From contig CM061142.1 in NCBI GenBank assembly GCA_030789695.1, forward strand, positions 147,271,266 to 147,335,265: 64,000 bases of DNA. The letters are read 5' to 3'. This document shows, one piece after another, positions 1 through 10,684 of the stretch. Position 1 is the stretch's first letter. The number at the start of each line of letters is the position of its first letter. Origin of the DNA: Scilla litardierei. Lineage: Eukaryota > Streptophyta > Magnoliopsida > Asparagales > Asparagaceae. Below the pieces are notes generated by a model. It was not told the origin of the DNA. It saw only the letters and a list, made by a program, of their open reading frames with translations, and searched no databases. A program made the position numbers and the translations under genes.

Positions 1-157
1 AATTTAGGAAGTGTTTGCACCAACTCTTTCCTAGATACCTTATTCATGTTTGTGATGTTTACATGACCGAAACGTATGTGCCATATCAACGGATCATTTG
101 TTGAAACAATCAAGCAAACATTTGAATCATACTCATTTAATCTAAGCTCATAAATTT
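1..157 (-). pseudogene. copia GAG-pre-integrase domain fragment
   Basis: Downstream of the protease on the minus strand, a frame different from the protease frame reads the pre-integrase signature with a WHIRFGHVN stretch, matching the zinc-binding HxxxxH part that precedes copia integrase. A frameshift near 150-160 separates it from the protease. The domain is cut by the window edge, so the cysteines and the integrase core cannot be seen. Confidence 0.6.
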
Positions 158-472
158 TTATTCTCGTTTACCTTTAATAAGAATGTTTTTCATATCCTTG
201 TCATAGACTAAGCAAGAGTCAAGAGTAAAAATAACTTTTATACCTTTATCGCATAATTGGCGTATGCTTAACAAGTTGTGCTTTAGCCCACTTACCAAGC
301 TTACGTCTTTGATGAGTAGCTTCGAAGGATTGCCGATGTTACATATGCCAATAGTTTTACCTTTCCTATTGTCTCCAAAAGTCACAGTTCCTCCGTCATA
401 CATTTTTAGAGAGCTAAGCAATTTTGCGTTCCATGTCATGTGTGCGGAGCATCCGCTATCCAGTATCCACAT
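158..472 (-). pseudogene. copia aspartic protease domain
   Basis: The 104-residue frame begins MWILDSGCSAHMT, the copia protease active site: Asp-Ser-Gly with the following CSxHMT typical of plant copia polyproteins. It continues with the usual pattern of a flap-like VTFGDN segment (about residues 30-35) and a LKHNLLSIRQLCDKG segment (residues 64-78) found before the pre-integrase domain. In an intact element this domain cuts the Gag-Pol polyprotein inside the virus-like particle. The initial Met is an internal residue, not a true start. The frame is closed by a stop after residue 104, where the parent frame continues after a shift, so it is a pseudogene. Identity of the domain is firm; lineage is less so. 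Confidence 0.85.
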
Positions 473-632
473 GTCCTGAAAGAAAATGATTGAACGATTT
501 GGTACCCACTTATGATTGGGTCTGAGTTGTTAGATGAAAATTTCTATCATTTTGTACAATCCTAAGTGTTGGGTATCAAGAGAGATATACATGAGGCATG
601 TAGATACTCTAATAGATGCATATATGTGAGGA

Positions 633-1311
633 TCATTTATTAGGAACCCAAATTCTATTTGAATTTGATTTCCTATCCATACTATTTAACACAGTGGAAA
701 CATAAACATTCTTTTCCTGATTGCTCAAATATTTTGGTACCAAAAAAGTATTATTTCTAGCAAATCTATTTGAACCATGTATATGATGTGCATTGTGTGT
801 AACATAATTGTGATGAGAAACATTGTGATACGAGGTATCATAATGATCATCGAGCTTAGCATTTTTGTAGTAAATAGATGTATATTGTTTCACATTTTAT
901 GCACAATATTTTGAACAGATTTATCATAAGAAGTATATGCCTGTTTGGTTTGTTCTTAACCTTTTCAAGTCGTAGAACAAGTTCTTCATGTTTGAGCTTG
1001 CTTGAAACTTTATCTTTTGCAAGAATATTGAACTTATCATTCAAGGTATAGACATATAAAACATGTTCAACTTTCAGAGCATCATGATCACAAACTAATC
1101 TATCGTACTTGACTTTCAAATCTTTATTATCATTACAACACTGTTTTATGGACTCATATTCTTTAACAAGAGAATCAAATTTGTTCTTGAGATTATCATG
1201 TTCCTCATGCAAAGCCTTATGCTTTTTGTCCATACTCTCTGTAGAGATTTTCATATACAGTAGCAATATCAAAATCATCTTCCTCATTGGAACTAGAATC
1301 ACTAACCTCAT
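633..1311 (-). pseudogene. copia gag C-terminal region with coiled coil
   Basis: Two overlapping minus-strand frames cover this stretch. The upstream one (856-1311) is rich in Lys, Glu, Asp, Leu and Asn with heptad-like spacing (for example KHKALHEEHDNLKNKFDSL), so a coiled coil is likely. Sirevirus Gag proteins are known to carry one. The downstream one (633-893) is His/Asn-rich and ends in an IWVPNK motif, which usually precedes the protease in this group. I find no CCHC zinc knuckle where one is expected, so it has been lost or is too eroded to see. Frameshifts join the parts. The 160 bp between here and the protease (473-632) are linker with nothing recognisable. Confidence 0.55.
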
Positions 1312-1378
1312 TTTTGTCGTCTTGACGAGTCATCATGCACATTTCTTCTCCAAGCCTTTCATCGTTGGATTGGGTTGT

Positions 1379-1715
1379 CTACATGGGTGCTTGAATCTCA
1401 TTTGACTCTGATCCGAATCTTTCATCCAATATGTTGAGGATTTGGTGTGCGGTTTCAGCCTCTTCTACAAGATCTAACATTTTATCAGTTAAACCAGTGT
1501 AAATTAAATGCATTACCTTTACGTTTTTGAAGTAGACTTCCTCTTGATCCAGATTCCATTGATTTTGAGGAATAGTTGGAATCTCATATGGTTCTCTAAG
1601 GGATCTTGCATACTTTAGATCTTGTGCCTCCAAGAAGATCTCCATTCTTCTTCGCCATTGAGGATAGAAGTTGCCATTAAATATTGGAGGTGTATGAATG
1701 CTATATAACGTTGTG
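1379..1715 (-). pseudogene. copia gag N-terminal domain (start codon displaced)
   Basis: The frame reads a UBN2/DUF4219-like Gag start: PPIFNGNFYPQWRRRMEIFL near the N terminus, then W, LTDKMLDLVEE and ILNILDERFG motifs typical of the capsid-like domain of plant copia elements. Codons upstream of 1715 belong to the inserted Athila-like LTR. The true ATG is on the far side of that element at 12223-12225, 13 nt downstream of the primer-binding site, in the context GGCGATGGCG on the minus strand. The protein would build the virus-like particle. It is broken by the insertion and ends early at 1379, and the following text (about 1360-1250) is acidic and out of frame. Confidence 0.75.
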
Positions 1716-1720
1716 GACGA
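1716..1720. repeat. TSD, left, of the Athila-like element (GACGA)
   Basis: Five bases directly before the 5' LTR read GACGA; the five after the 3' LTR (12218-12222) read GACGC. Four of five match, which fits a 5-bp target duplication with one later change. Removing one copy rejoins the copia gag start with its body in frame. Confidence 0.75.
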
Positions 1721-3250
1721 TGACGTGCGTTTATATTTTATATATTCATGCACGTTTTCTCCGTGATTTTCCGTTGTTTTCCGTTGCTTCGTATCTATTA
1801 TTTTGTGATTTTTAGTTTCTTTTCACTTTCTTCGTGTTTTTGTGCTATTGCAGGAGATTACCAGTGCTGGGGATATATACAGCAAATATCATGAGTCCCC
1901 AGAGCAACGGGAGTCATCGCACGAGAACCTGAGGGCTAAACATCAAAGAGTATCACTTATCATCCCTCAACCGATCGGGTGGACAGACCCACCCGATCGG
2001 TTCGTGCACGCGTATCCGACCCGATCTGGAGCAGCCGTGAAGAAGACCCCACCCGATCGGTTTAATGATCGGATGGTGGTTACAGAACTCTCTGTATTTT
2101 GGAGCTGAATTCCAACCAATCGGCTGACTTGTCAAACGATCGGTTCATCTGTAGCCGAAGTTCCCCCAGCTCACGACCCGACGACTCGCCCGATCGGTTC
2201 AGCGATCAGGTGAAGTATCTCAAAAGCTGAAGACCGTTTCAACATTTTTCTCAACCTATCGGTTGATGCTTCAACCGATCGGTTGGACGTTTTATTATAT
2301 ATATAGGCCCTAGGTTTTCCCAGAAACAGATCCCCCTTTTCTTAAACGTTTTTAGGGATTTTAGCGGCTGCGAATTTATTTTGTTTTGTAAGTTTTCTGA
2401 TCGTTATGATACTTTGATATTACGTTAATACTATTGTTTGCTTCTTTATCTATTGCTTGATCTTAATTCTGATGGCTAAATTTTGTGTTATTGAATCTCT
2501 TGCAATGAATTGTGAGTAGTTTCCTAATCTGGGACGTTGGTGGAAACCCATTCGTGGGTTCTCTCTAGAACGGCCATAGGATTAGGGTTTCGATAGGATA
2601 TAGGAATTTAGATGGTTACGCGGAGCATTTTTATTGTCAATGGCGGGAGACAGACCGCCTATGATCTCGGGCCAAGGGGAAATAAAACTGGCATTTGATC
2701 CCCTAGCCACAGCTCACACCCCTAGCGTAGACATTGAATCCTAGCGCGTGGGAACGGCAGGATGAAATGTCGGGAGTAATCGTTGCGAGCTTAGTGCTTC
2801 CGGAGTCGGTCGGTGTTAATAGACATGAGAATGCCCACGGTCCGAACCCGGGTAGACATATCGTATCATCTTGGGCATTGACCAGAATATCGGGCCCATG
2901 GGACGCTAGGTATCACTCTTAGAGGCAACGTCTCACCACTAAACCCTAGAATCCGATCGAATTCCTATCCATCGATCGTAATAGGGAGAACTCATGACTG
3001 GGTGAAAACCAAAGTCCCAGGTAACTTTTTATACTGTATATCTTTCGTAGTTTCATTTCTTGACAACCCACCTTGCGATAGGGCTAGCTCACCCACCGGG
3101 TGATCCGGTTCCTGTTTAACAACAAGCACAACACACGCCTCCCCGTATTCGACCCCCAAGACACACTACAACACCGTGTGCTTGCGGTTATAAATATTTA
3201 AATCTGGTATCCCCGTTCTGACTACACATTACTAAATCTAGGGGACGTCA
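1721..3250 (+). repeat. 5' LTR of the Athila-like element
   Basis: Starts TGACGTGCG and ends GGGGACGTCA, so the termini TGACGT/ACGTCA are perfect inverted repeats. It is 1530 bp and pairs with 10685-12217. Within the first 40 bp the two LTRs differ at three places, all transitions, so the insertion is not recent. U3 carries a cluster of ACCGATCGG-type motifs before a TATA box at 2296-2305. The small plus-strand frame at its start (1842-2108) is LTR sequence, not a gene. Confidence 0.93.
1970..2305 (+). promoter_or_regulatory. U3 promoter: CGATCGG motif cluster and TATA box
   Basis: At least six copies of CGATCGG or one-base variants (as CACCCGATCGGT or CAACCGATCGGT, in both orientations) lie between 1970 and 2285, followed by TTATTATATATATAGG with TATATATATA at 2296-2305. 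The same arrangement occurs in the 3' LTR, with its TATA at 11260-11269. Transcription would begin about 30 bp further on, in the CCCTAGGTTTTCC stretch. Confidence 0.6.
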
Positions 3251-3257
3251 AGCTTTA

Positions 3258-3275
3258 TGGCGCCGTTGCCGGGGA
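3258..3275 (+). other. Primer-binding site, tRNA-Asp(GTC)
   Basis: TGGCGCCGTTGCCGGGGA, seven bases after the LTR end, is complementary to the 3' end (including CCA) of plant tRNA-Asp. This is the primer expected for Athila-type elements and fixes the plus orientation. Confidence 0.88.
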
Positions 3276-3446
3276 GGCAACGTGCTTGTTTCAGTTAGGA
3301 CCCTGTGAGCCCCTGAGACTAGTTTATATCCCTACCCCGTGATAATTTTTGCATTCTACATTTTTGTTTTTTATTCTTTATTCTTTATTTTTGTTTTTAT
3401 TTGGCATCGTATCATACGTGCTTTCACAGGTATATTTTGATTTTTG

Positions 3447-5170
3447 ATGCGCATGAACTCAAGAAGTCTTGACGACTTGATTCCTCTATATCGAGAGATT
3501 AATGCCCTTGTGAGGGATCTTAACTCCAAGAGAAGAAGGAGAGAAGAGATTACCGCTAACATGGGAGAAAATATCACTCCCCAGAATTCCTTGATTGAGT
3601 ATCGATGCCGTCCATCGGGTCCACATCCAGCATCTGACCTCCGGCCATTACGACCAGAAATTTCGAGCTGAAGCCGTCATTGGTGACTTGGATCCAACAG
3701 GACCAGTTATCAGGAGCTCCTATGGAGAGCCCAATCGAGCATCTGGACTCATTTCTGGAGAAGTGCGACACTTTCAGAATCAATGGCGTGCCAACCGAAG
3801 ATATCCGGTTGAGATTGTTCCCATTCTCTCTGCGGGACAAGGCAAAACAATGGCTGAGGGGGAAGGACCCCAATACATTTACAACCTGGGAGAAGCTATC
3901 AAATGCGTTCCTAAAAAAGTTCTTTCCTCCAGGGAAGACAATGAAGTTGAGGAGTGAAATCTCATCCTTCTCCCAGGCCAGCCATGAATCCCTGTATGAA
4001 GCATGGACTGGGTTCAAGGAGATGCAAAGAAAATGCCCTCACCATGAGCTCCCCCGGTGGCAGATAATTAATTTGTTCTACAATGGACTGAGGGATGATT
4101 TAAAGTCCTCAACGGATGCTGTGGTGGGAGGATCCTTCATGTCAAGGAATGAAGAAGATGTCGGAAAAATTCTGGAAAATATGGCATCAAACAATGAAAG
4201 GTGGAGCGATGAACGCGCCACACCTAAATCTGGAGGAATGCACCGGGTAGAGGAGGTTGACAAACTGTCTAGCAAATTTGATTTGCTTTCAACCCAAATC
4301 TCAGCATTCATGGTAGGGGCCGGTGGCTCCAACACTCAGCAAGTAGCAGCGGTAGAGACTGAATTCTTGGGAGACTTTGATGGTGGAGATGTATCGGCAC
4401 CGGTGGATAAAGCGAGTGCCCTGTTTTACAACCCCATGGGTAATGCACCTTATCCGCCAAGGACAAGCTCGAATCCGGCATATTCTCATAACAACCAAAA
4501 CCACCCAAACTTCAGGTATATGGCACCCTACCAGCAACCCCAACAACCTAAGCAGCAGTTATATCAGCCCCCTCGACAGCAGCAGCAGGTATACCACCAG
4601 CCCCAACAACCTCAGCATCAAATATATCAGTAGTACCCTCCTAGAAATTAGCAGCCCCTGCCACAGCAGCAACAATATAATCAACAACGGGTGGTCTCTC
4701 CTATCAAAAGCCTCCTTACTCAGTATATATCAAATCAAGAGAAGATCAACCTTCCGCTGTAGATTGGGCAAAAGACTTTGGCAGATCAAGTGACCCAGCT
4801 GGGGTTGCAAGTGGACAATCTTCAAAAAGCACAAGGGCAACTACCGGGCTAGTCAGAAGTGAACCCAAGGGGACCCAATCAAACACTAGCCTTGACGAAA
4901 GGTCAAGCAAATGTCTCGGTAATAGTCTTGAGGAGTGGTACGTAGATTTCGGCGCGAGAGGCCGTGAAAGAACCCGAAGCACCATTGGTCGATGAGAGAC
5001 CAAATCTGAAAGTAAATGATGATGGAGCTTCGACGTCAAACACTGTGACTCCGGATGGAGTTTCTGAAGAGAAGAAGAAAAATGAGGAGGACAACTCAAG
5101 GGTCTTTAAGCCTGCAGTGCCATTAAATAAAAAATTGATGAGAAGTACGGCAAGTTTTTCGAAATGGTGA
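3447..5170 (+). pseudogene. Athila-type gag, disrupted
   Basis: The best-preserved part (3680-4633) is a Retrotrans_gag domain: SPIEHLDSFLEKCDTFRING, then IRLRLFPFSLRDKAKQWLRG, then FLKKFFPPGKTMKLRSEIS, in the Athila order. An N-terminal piece (MRMNSRSLDDLIPLYREIN, from the ATG at 3447) lies in another frame and joins through a frameshift and an in-frame stop near 3600-3650. After the capsid domain comes a Gln/Pro/Tyr-rich tail (4510-4700) with two TAG codons standing where CAG runs would continue. A Lys/Glu/Pro-rich linker (4840-5160) leads to the protease, with another frameshift at about 5165. Capsid role is from the family. Confidence 0.8.
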
Positions 5171-5174
5171 GGAC

Positions 5175-5702
5175 TTGAGTTTGCAAATCCCCTTTCTGGA
5201 GGCAATCGAAACCATCCCCTCATATGCCAAATTTCTGAAGGATTTAGTAACAAAGGGGACAAGGAAAGAGAAGGTTATCCTCACGGCAGAGTGCAGCGCT
5301 CCAATTCAACGAGCAAATCCCCCAAAACTGAAGGACCCCGGGAGTTTTTCTATCTCGTGCTCAATTGGGGAGGTATCAATCAATATGGCGCTTATTGACT
5401 TGGGTACAATCGTTAGTCTGATGCTCATGTCTCTATACAAGAGGATAAATATGGGCGACCTTGAACCCACCGGGATGACTCTGCAGCTAGCAGACAGATC
5501 GGTAAAGTACCTGGTGGGGGTAGTAGACGACTTGTCCGTCAACATCAGCAGAGTGCATGTGCTATTCGATTTCGTAGTTATGCACATGCCTGAAAACAAT
5601 CACACCCCGATTATCCTCGGGAGACCCTTCATGGCAACCGCGGGCGTACTCATAGACGTCAAGAAAGGGAAGTTTTCCCTGATGTCGAAGATCAGAAAGT
5701 AG
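5175..5702 (+). pseudogene. Athila-type aspartic protease
   Basis: The 175-residue frame carries IPSYAKFLKDLVTKGTRKEK (the conserved stretch before Athila protease), then PGSFSISCSIGEVSINMALIDLGTIVSLM, in which DLG is the Athila form of the catalytic Asp-Thr/Ser-Gly, and later PIILGRPFMATAGVLIDVKKGK, the conserved ILGRPF end of the fold. The residue after DLG is Thr where Ala is usual. The parent frame shifts just before this piece and again at about 5688, where one base seems lost and the text resumes as VEFDLALSM. The initial Met is internal. Confidence 0.85.
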
Positions 5703-6072
5703 AGTTTGACCTGGCTTTGTCAATGAAGTCTCCGCCGGAGGAACAAAGGTGCAATCTGCTGGAGGTTGAGGAAGAGAGAATTGTTGAGGCGGGATCTTGG
5801 GAAGTTCTTTCAAGGAACCCCCCCCCCCCCCCCCCCATGGCTTGGAAGGCCTTGTGGAGCACATTGGATTGGAAGAAGAAGAAGTATCTGAAGAAGTATG
5901 TGTCTCCCGGACGACTCCCCCCCCGGGGATTTAGGAAGGTTGCTCTGGAAAAGAGCAAAGGAAAAGAGCCCATGGAGCTCACAGCTGATGAAGTCCGGAT
6001 CCTGAGAAGAGTGGCAGTTGACGCCAACATGAGGGAAAAGCCCCTAGACATCACCAGCGGGAGAGTCGTTTA
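5703..6072 (+). pseudogene. Post-protease pol remnant with poly-C tract
   Basis: After the protease a Glu/Lys-rich frame continues to a stop at 6071-6073. It holds a run of about 18 C at 5819-5836 that reads as a proline run. No reverse transcriptase motif (such as YxDD) occurs in any frame here, so the pol deletion begins in or just after this stretch. The second half (VRILRRVAVDANMREKPLDI) matches nothing I recognise. The poly-C run may be a slippage product or an assembly weakness. Confidence 0.5.
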
Positions 6073-6329
6073 GACAATTCACCTTTTGCCTCTGTCAACA
6101 ACAAGAGCCCCAGCCCCAAAAGCTGAAAGGATGCCAATCGTTAGGCATCACCTGTACAAACCCCCATGAACATCATATATCGAGAGTCGAGCAAAAGACT
6201 TTAAACAACAGTGCTTCATGGGAGGCAACCCATGTTCTGAACTTTTGTCGATATTTATAGGAATAGTTTACTAGTTTTAGTGAATAAATTCTGCTATGGG
6301 GATTTTCGTTGGGAGACTTAGATAATTTT
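6073..6329 (+). other. Former pol 3' end of the Athila-like element
   Basis: CATGGGAGGCAACCCATG at 6218-6235 matches the short conserved text that follows integrase in many Athila/Tat polyproteins. Finding it only about 150 bp after the end of the post-protease frame shows that RT, RNase H and integrase (several kb in a full element) are missing between the two. No open frame of use remains. Confidence 0.45.
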
Positions 6330-6720
6330 TGTATTTGTGCAGGAAATTGCCCCCACCCGATCGGTTCATGCATCAATCGACCATGTGGCCAGTATCAGAA
6401 GATGGCCAGTATCAGCACATAAGCCAACTGATCGGGTGAGACATGCGGCGATCGGGTGGCAGATCGGTTGAAGATGACAGAACTCTCAGGAATTTTTGGT
6501 GCAAAATTCAACCGATCGGTTGATAGAATAGGCGATCGGGTCACAGACCGGGTGACGATTATAGAGCTCTCGGGAAATCTGGGGAACGGTCAACCGATCG
6601 GGTGAAATCTCACCCGATCGATTCACCTGTAGCTGCTTTCCAACAAGAAAATTTCGAAATCGACCCACCCGATCGGGTGAAATCTCACCCGATCGGTTCG
6701 CCTAACCCTATAAATACCCC
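6330..6720 (+). promoter_or_regulatory. Internal LTR-like promoter module before ATHILA ORF-1
   Basis: A T-rich stretch ending in TTTGTGCAG (a good 3' splice-site shape) at about 6343 is followed by about eight CGATCGG(G/T)T motifs, the same motif that packs the LTR U3, and then by CTATAAATA at 6708-6716. Two 26-bp perfect inverted repeats with arms CGATCGGGTGA and TCACCCGATCG and spacer AATC occur at 6595-6620 and 6670-6695. It sits about 430 bp ahead of the ORF-1 start. It may be an internal promoter, or the acceptor region for a spliced subgenomic RNA; both readings are inference. Confidence 0.5.
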
Positions 6721-7147
6721 CCCTCACCTGATTTCATTTCACCCGATCCCTAAACTTTTCACTTCGAACGGTTCATCTCCCTTTCTTCCCAATCGATCTC
6801 CTCCTCTCTCCCACTACTCCCAATTGTTTTTCCCCACTTCCCCCACCACTCTCCGACCTTCCGAACCTTCCGTCAACCACGTTTGATCCCCAAATCCGAC
6901 CGAACCCTAGCCCTAGCTCCAAGATTTTTGAAATCTCATCTCTTGTTGGATTGACATGCTGCGGCTTCCCAAATTCCTCCATCGTACGGCGTTGGATCTT
7001 TCGGGAGCTTGGACTTGCTGCATTACTAGGTACACTCGCTCCTCAGCTTAATTTTTACCTTGCCCAAGTATTATCATTTTGCTCCATTGTCATTGATCGT
7101 GTGCACACTCATATAATCTTGCATATACATTACATCGCCACACAATC

Positions 7148-9042
7148 ATGGCTAAAGATAAGGACAAGGGTAAGCGCATCATGGAGGAAGAGGAGCCGTC
7201 TCGCAAGAGACACAAATCCACACGTTCACCGCGTGTATGTGCTCCTCCTCCTCCGCCTACCCGACCACCACCCCAACCTATCATTCCTACAGTTGACCCA
7301 CTGATGGGACCGCAGGGAATCCATTACTTGAGTCTGGTGCACAAATATTTTTATACTAGACTCGACCAAAGATCACACTTGGCCACTAAGTTTGCCCACA
7401 GTCAAACCCTACTCGATCTTGGAGTCTTCTCCAGGGTTGAGTCCCTATTTGTAAATTTAGGTTGGCTAAGTTTCTTACACTCCCAAGCACCATCGTACCC
7501 CGCCCTCACACTCGAATTCCTCTCGACTCTCAAAACTGAGGGGGGGTCAATTATCGATTTCCGCCTCTGAAACCGAAGCTTCCATACCCATGTGAACACT
7601 ATCAATAACATTTTCGGTTTCCCAATTCTCGAAGGCCATATCCTTCCCTCTGAATTTCATGCCGACTTCGATGTCGATTATTTTTGGGGACGCCTCACTC
7701 TTCACGATCAATATCCTCGAGGCAAGGCCAAGGCCTCTTCCATCATCCACCCTGTATTCCGTCCCGCCCAGCGTATCATATTGAGCGCTTTCTTTCCTAG
7801 GGATGAGTTCGGTACTGTGACCATCCCTGATTTATTCATTTTGTGGGCGATGACCTTCCCATTCATTGCCGGTGTTGACAGGATCGCTTTCGAGGCCCCA
7901 CACGTACGCATTAACGCCGGTGCGTGGCTAATTCAAAAACTCATTGATATTAGCCGCGCAAACAAGGGTAAATTTTGCTGTGGTGGCCTCATTACTCTCA
8001 TTGCCTTGCACCCCCGTTCAACATCGTTATCCCCCACACGATTTTTCGTGTGCCCCAGGATCTACATATATAGATCTTGATGTCCTGAGACACACCCACA
8101 TGATCCGACCGCAAGGCAACGGTCGGTTTGCTTTTTATTACGGCCACCCCTACTCCATATACCACTCTGCCTAATCCTGGCCGCATGTCTATTCATCGTG
8201 AGGCAGATTAGCCGTTTCCTCCTGATCCAGAGTTTGTAGGGGGGTTAGCTCTTCAGTTTCCACTCCCTGACGCACCTCAACCACCTTTCCCTGCCATCCA
8301 CTTGGGCGAGCAAGACATCCCTGCATCCAGAGGAGACACCGGGGCAGGACTTAGCGGCACCACCCCGGTCACTTTCGCTGTTTCCTCCGAGGCACTTACT
8401 ACGGACCTCTTAGGCCGTGCCTCCGGTGCTGGCACGACTACTACCGTCGGCACCACTTCTGCTGTCCGACAGGCCACCTTTGATCGCCTCGCTCTTAAGG
8501 CTGAGCTGACTGCTCTACACTCTGGCACATCCTCTTCTACCTCCTCAGACCCATCCACTTATTTCTTCTCACATCCACGTTTCCTCGCACTCGAGGGAAA
8601 CGTGGCCACCATTCTCCGCCTTCTTATGCTCATTCACGGTCCACCGCCACCTACTCCACCCCCAACACCCCCTCCTTCACCTCCTCGACGATCTTCTCCT
8701 CCCACCATCACTGTTTCCATTCCCGCCACCACTTCTCCACCCATCACCGCAGACCCACCACTTCCGCCACCCTTCACTTCTATCACCGCCTCCTACTCGC
8801 GTCGCAGGATGTCGACCGCTATGCATGCGAGATCACTACCCACACCATCCTCATCGATCGTCGCATCCCTCCCACCTTCCTCCACCACCGACACACCACC
8901 CATCGTCCACATCCCTACCGAGCCTATTCATCCACCATCTCCACCTCCTTCCCCACTTCTCCGCACACCTGTCACCTCTCCCACCCACATCCCTCAAGTC
9001 TTTTTCGAGGAGGATGAGGAGACTGCCCCTCCTGCACATTGA
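7148..9042 (+). pseudogene. ATHILA ORF-1 family (env-like position) protein
   Basis: Starts MAKDKDKGKRIMEEEEPSRKR, a basic, nuclear-signal-like N terminus, then a Pro-rich part. The ATHILA ORF-1 core follows: a HKYFYTRLD segment, LTLEFLSTL, then FRL followed by NRSFHTHVNTINNIFGFP. The TGA at 7568-7570 stands between FRL and NRSF, where the family has a Gly codon, so a single GGA-to-TGA change explains it. The same frame runs on to 8080. A frameshift near 8040, an in-frame TAG near 8208 and a second frame change lead to a Pro/Ser/Thr-rich C-terminal part (8302-9042) with many PPTP and PPSP runs. I see no signal peptide or membrane segment. The function of this family is not established. Confidence 0.75.
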
Positions 9043-9726
9043 TTTTCCCTTTTGTGATTTTCCCCCTAGAAATTTTCTGTATCACATTGAACACATATTT
9101 TTGCTAGCATTGTCATGATCAGCTTGGGGGAAATCTATTTTTATTTTTATTTTTCTGTGACTGTTGTCGTGTCATTTGTTTGTCGTGTGTTTGTTTTGTG
9201 CGTGTGTGTGTATATCTTTTTCTTTTCTTTTCGTGTGTTTTTCATGTTATTCACTTTTCTTTGTTAGTGCGTACTTCCCTCCCATATTTCATTGCCCTCC
9301 TGCTTTTATTTCTATTGCATTGAGGGCAATGCAAGGTTCAGCTTAGGGGAGTCGCACTTTGTGCGTCAGTTGCGTCTTTTTCACCGTTTTGAGTCGTTTT
9401 TATCGTGCTTTTCTTTTTTTTCCTTCCTTTTTATTCTCCCTCTCCTAGAAATGACCCCATATGATGAACTGCCACGAAACCACACACACACTTAGCTTAG
9501 CTACGACACTCACTTTCACTAATCCTAGGAAGCCGAGTCCTATTGCATTTCATGCTTCGTGGGTTCACTTTGCTTTTGTGTGAGCTGTTTGTCGTGGCTA
9601 GCTAGTTGGCGTGCTTCTACGTTGTGATTTCGTTTTATATGCATGTCCTTGGTTGACCCCTAGACTATCATGCTTCAATTTCGAATATGCGGTATTTTGC
9701 CTCCACTGTCTGCTTCTCTATGCATG

Positions 9727-9798
<72 letters not shown>

Positions 9799-10670
9799 CG
9801 CTTCGAATCGCATGTGTCGGGACTCTACCAATTGGACTAGGATAACCCATTTTGCTTATGCTCTGATTCGAGAAAAAAAATTTCTTTTGCCCAAGTGTTT
9901 AGAATTCGATTTCATTTTTGTTTTACTTGGTGCAAATCCCCTCGTCGTGTACCGTTCTCCTACTTGGGAGAGTACACAAAAATATAGCCCAAAATCCAAA
10001 AATTCAAAAAAAGAGAGAAAATATCCAAAATGAAAGAGAAAAGAAAAAAAATATGTATAGCCAAAACCCCAAAAATATACAAATACCCAAAACCCAAAAA
10101 AATTTCCCGTTGTGAATATTATTCCTATCCACCGTGAATAAAGGGAAGGCGAGAATTTGCACCAAGTGTTCTACTCCACACCTTCTCAACCTCCTTCGGT
10201 TTCGAACACACTTGGCATAAGAATTTTCTAGCGATTATCTAGGCAGTAGTGCAGTGATCTTCTAGTTCCTAGCAGTGGAGTCCCCGACACATGATATGCT
10301 TTAATTCTTATTCTATTCTCATGCATGCTTGAGCTATTATTCACCGCTAATTCGAATTGAATCGATATTTGGGTCATTCCTTGGGTATGTGTATATGGAG
10401 CTTTATTGCACAATTTAGATAGTTACACTGTCTGCTGGCTCACGACCTCACTCACTTGCGCTTCACCGCGTGGACCCACGACACTTGTATGGACTCATAT
10501 TCCTGGGTTTAGTGATGTGTTTATCACATGCTTGCTTAGTGTGGTGAGTTAGTTTTTGTTGGCTCTGACGGGTGATCTAGGGCTTTGCTTTCTTTTTCTG
10601 TTTCTTCCTTTCTATTTTTCCATCCGAGCTTCTATTCTCACTCGTCTTCCTCAGGGACGAGGAAGGGTTC
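9043..10670 (+). other. 3' untranslated part of the Athila-like element
   Basis: T-rich, no convincing coding frame on either strand. It holds the (AT)n run at 9730-9797, an A-rich low-complexity block at 9960-10105 (CCAAAA and CCCAAAA units), and CT-rich text. Long non-coding 3' stretches are normal in Athila elements. Confidence 0.6.
9730..9797. repeat. (AT)n microsatellite
   Basis: About 34 uninterrupted AT units within the 3' non-coding part of the Athila-like element. Confidence 0.95.
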
Positions 10671-10684
10671 AGATTGGGGGATTT
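10671..10684 (+). other. Polypurine tract of the Athila-like element
   Basis: AGATTGGGGGATTT directly precedes the 3' LTR. The TTGGGGGA core is the usual plus-strand primer shape in Athila/Tat elements. A short GAGGAAGGG purine run lies about 10 bp further upstream. Confidence 0.7.

Noticed and set aside
1970..2290. CRISPR-like or bacterial repeat array from regularly spaced CGATCGG
   Set aside because: Spacing is irregular, the motif is 7-10 bp, and it lies in the U3 of an LTR.
8302..9042. A separate Pro-rich gene
   Set aside because: It is the C-terminal part of the broken ATHILA ORF-1, joined by shifts near 8040-8210.
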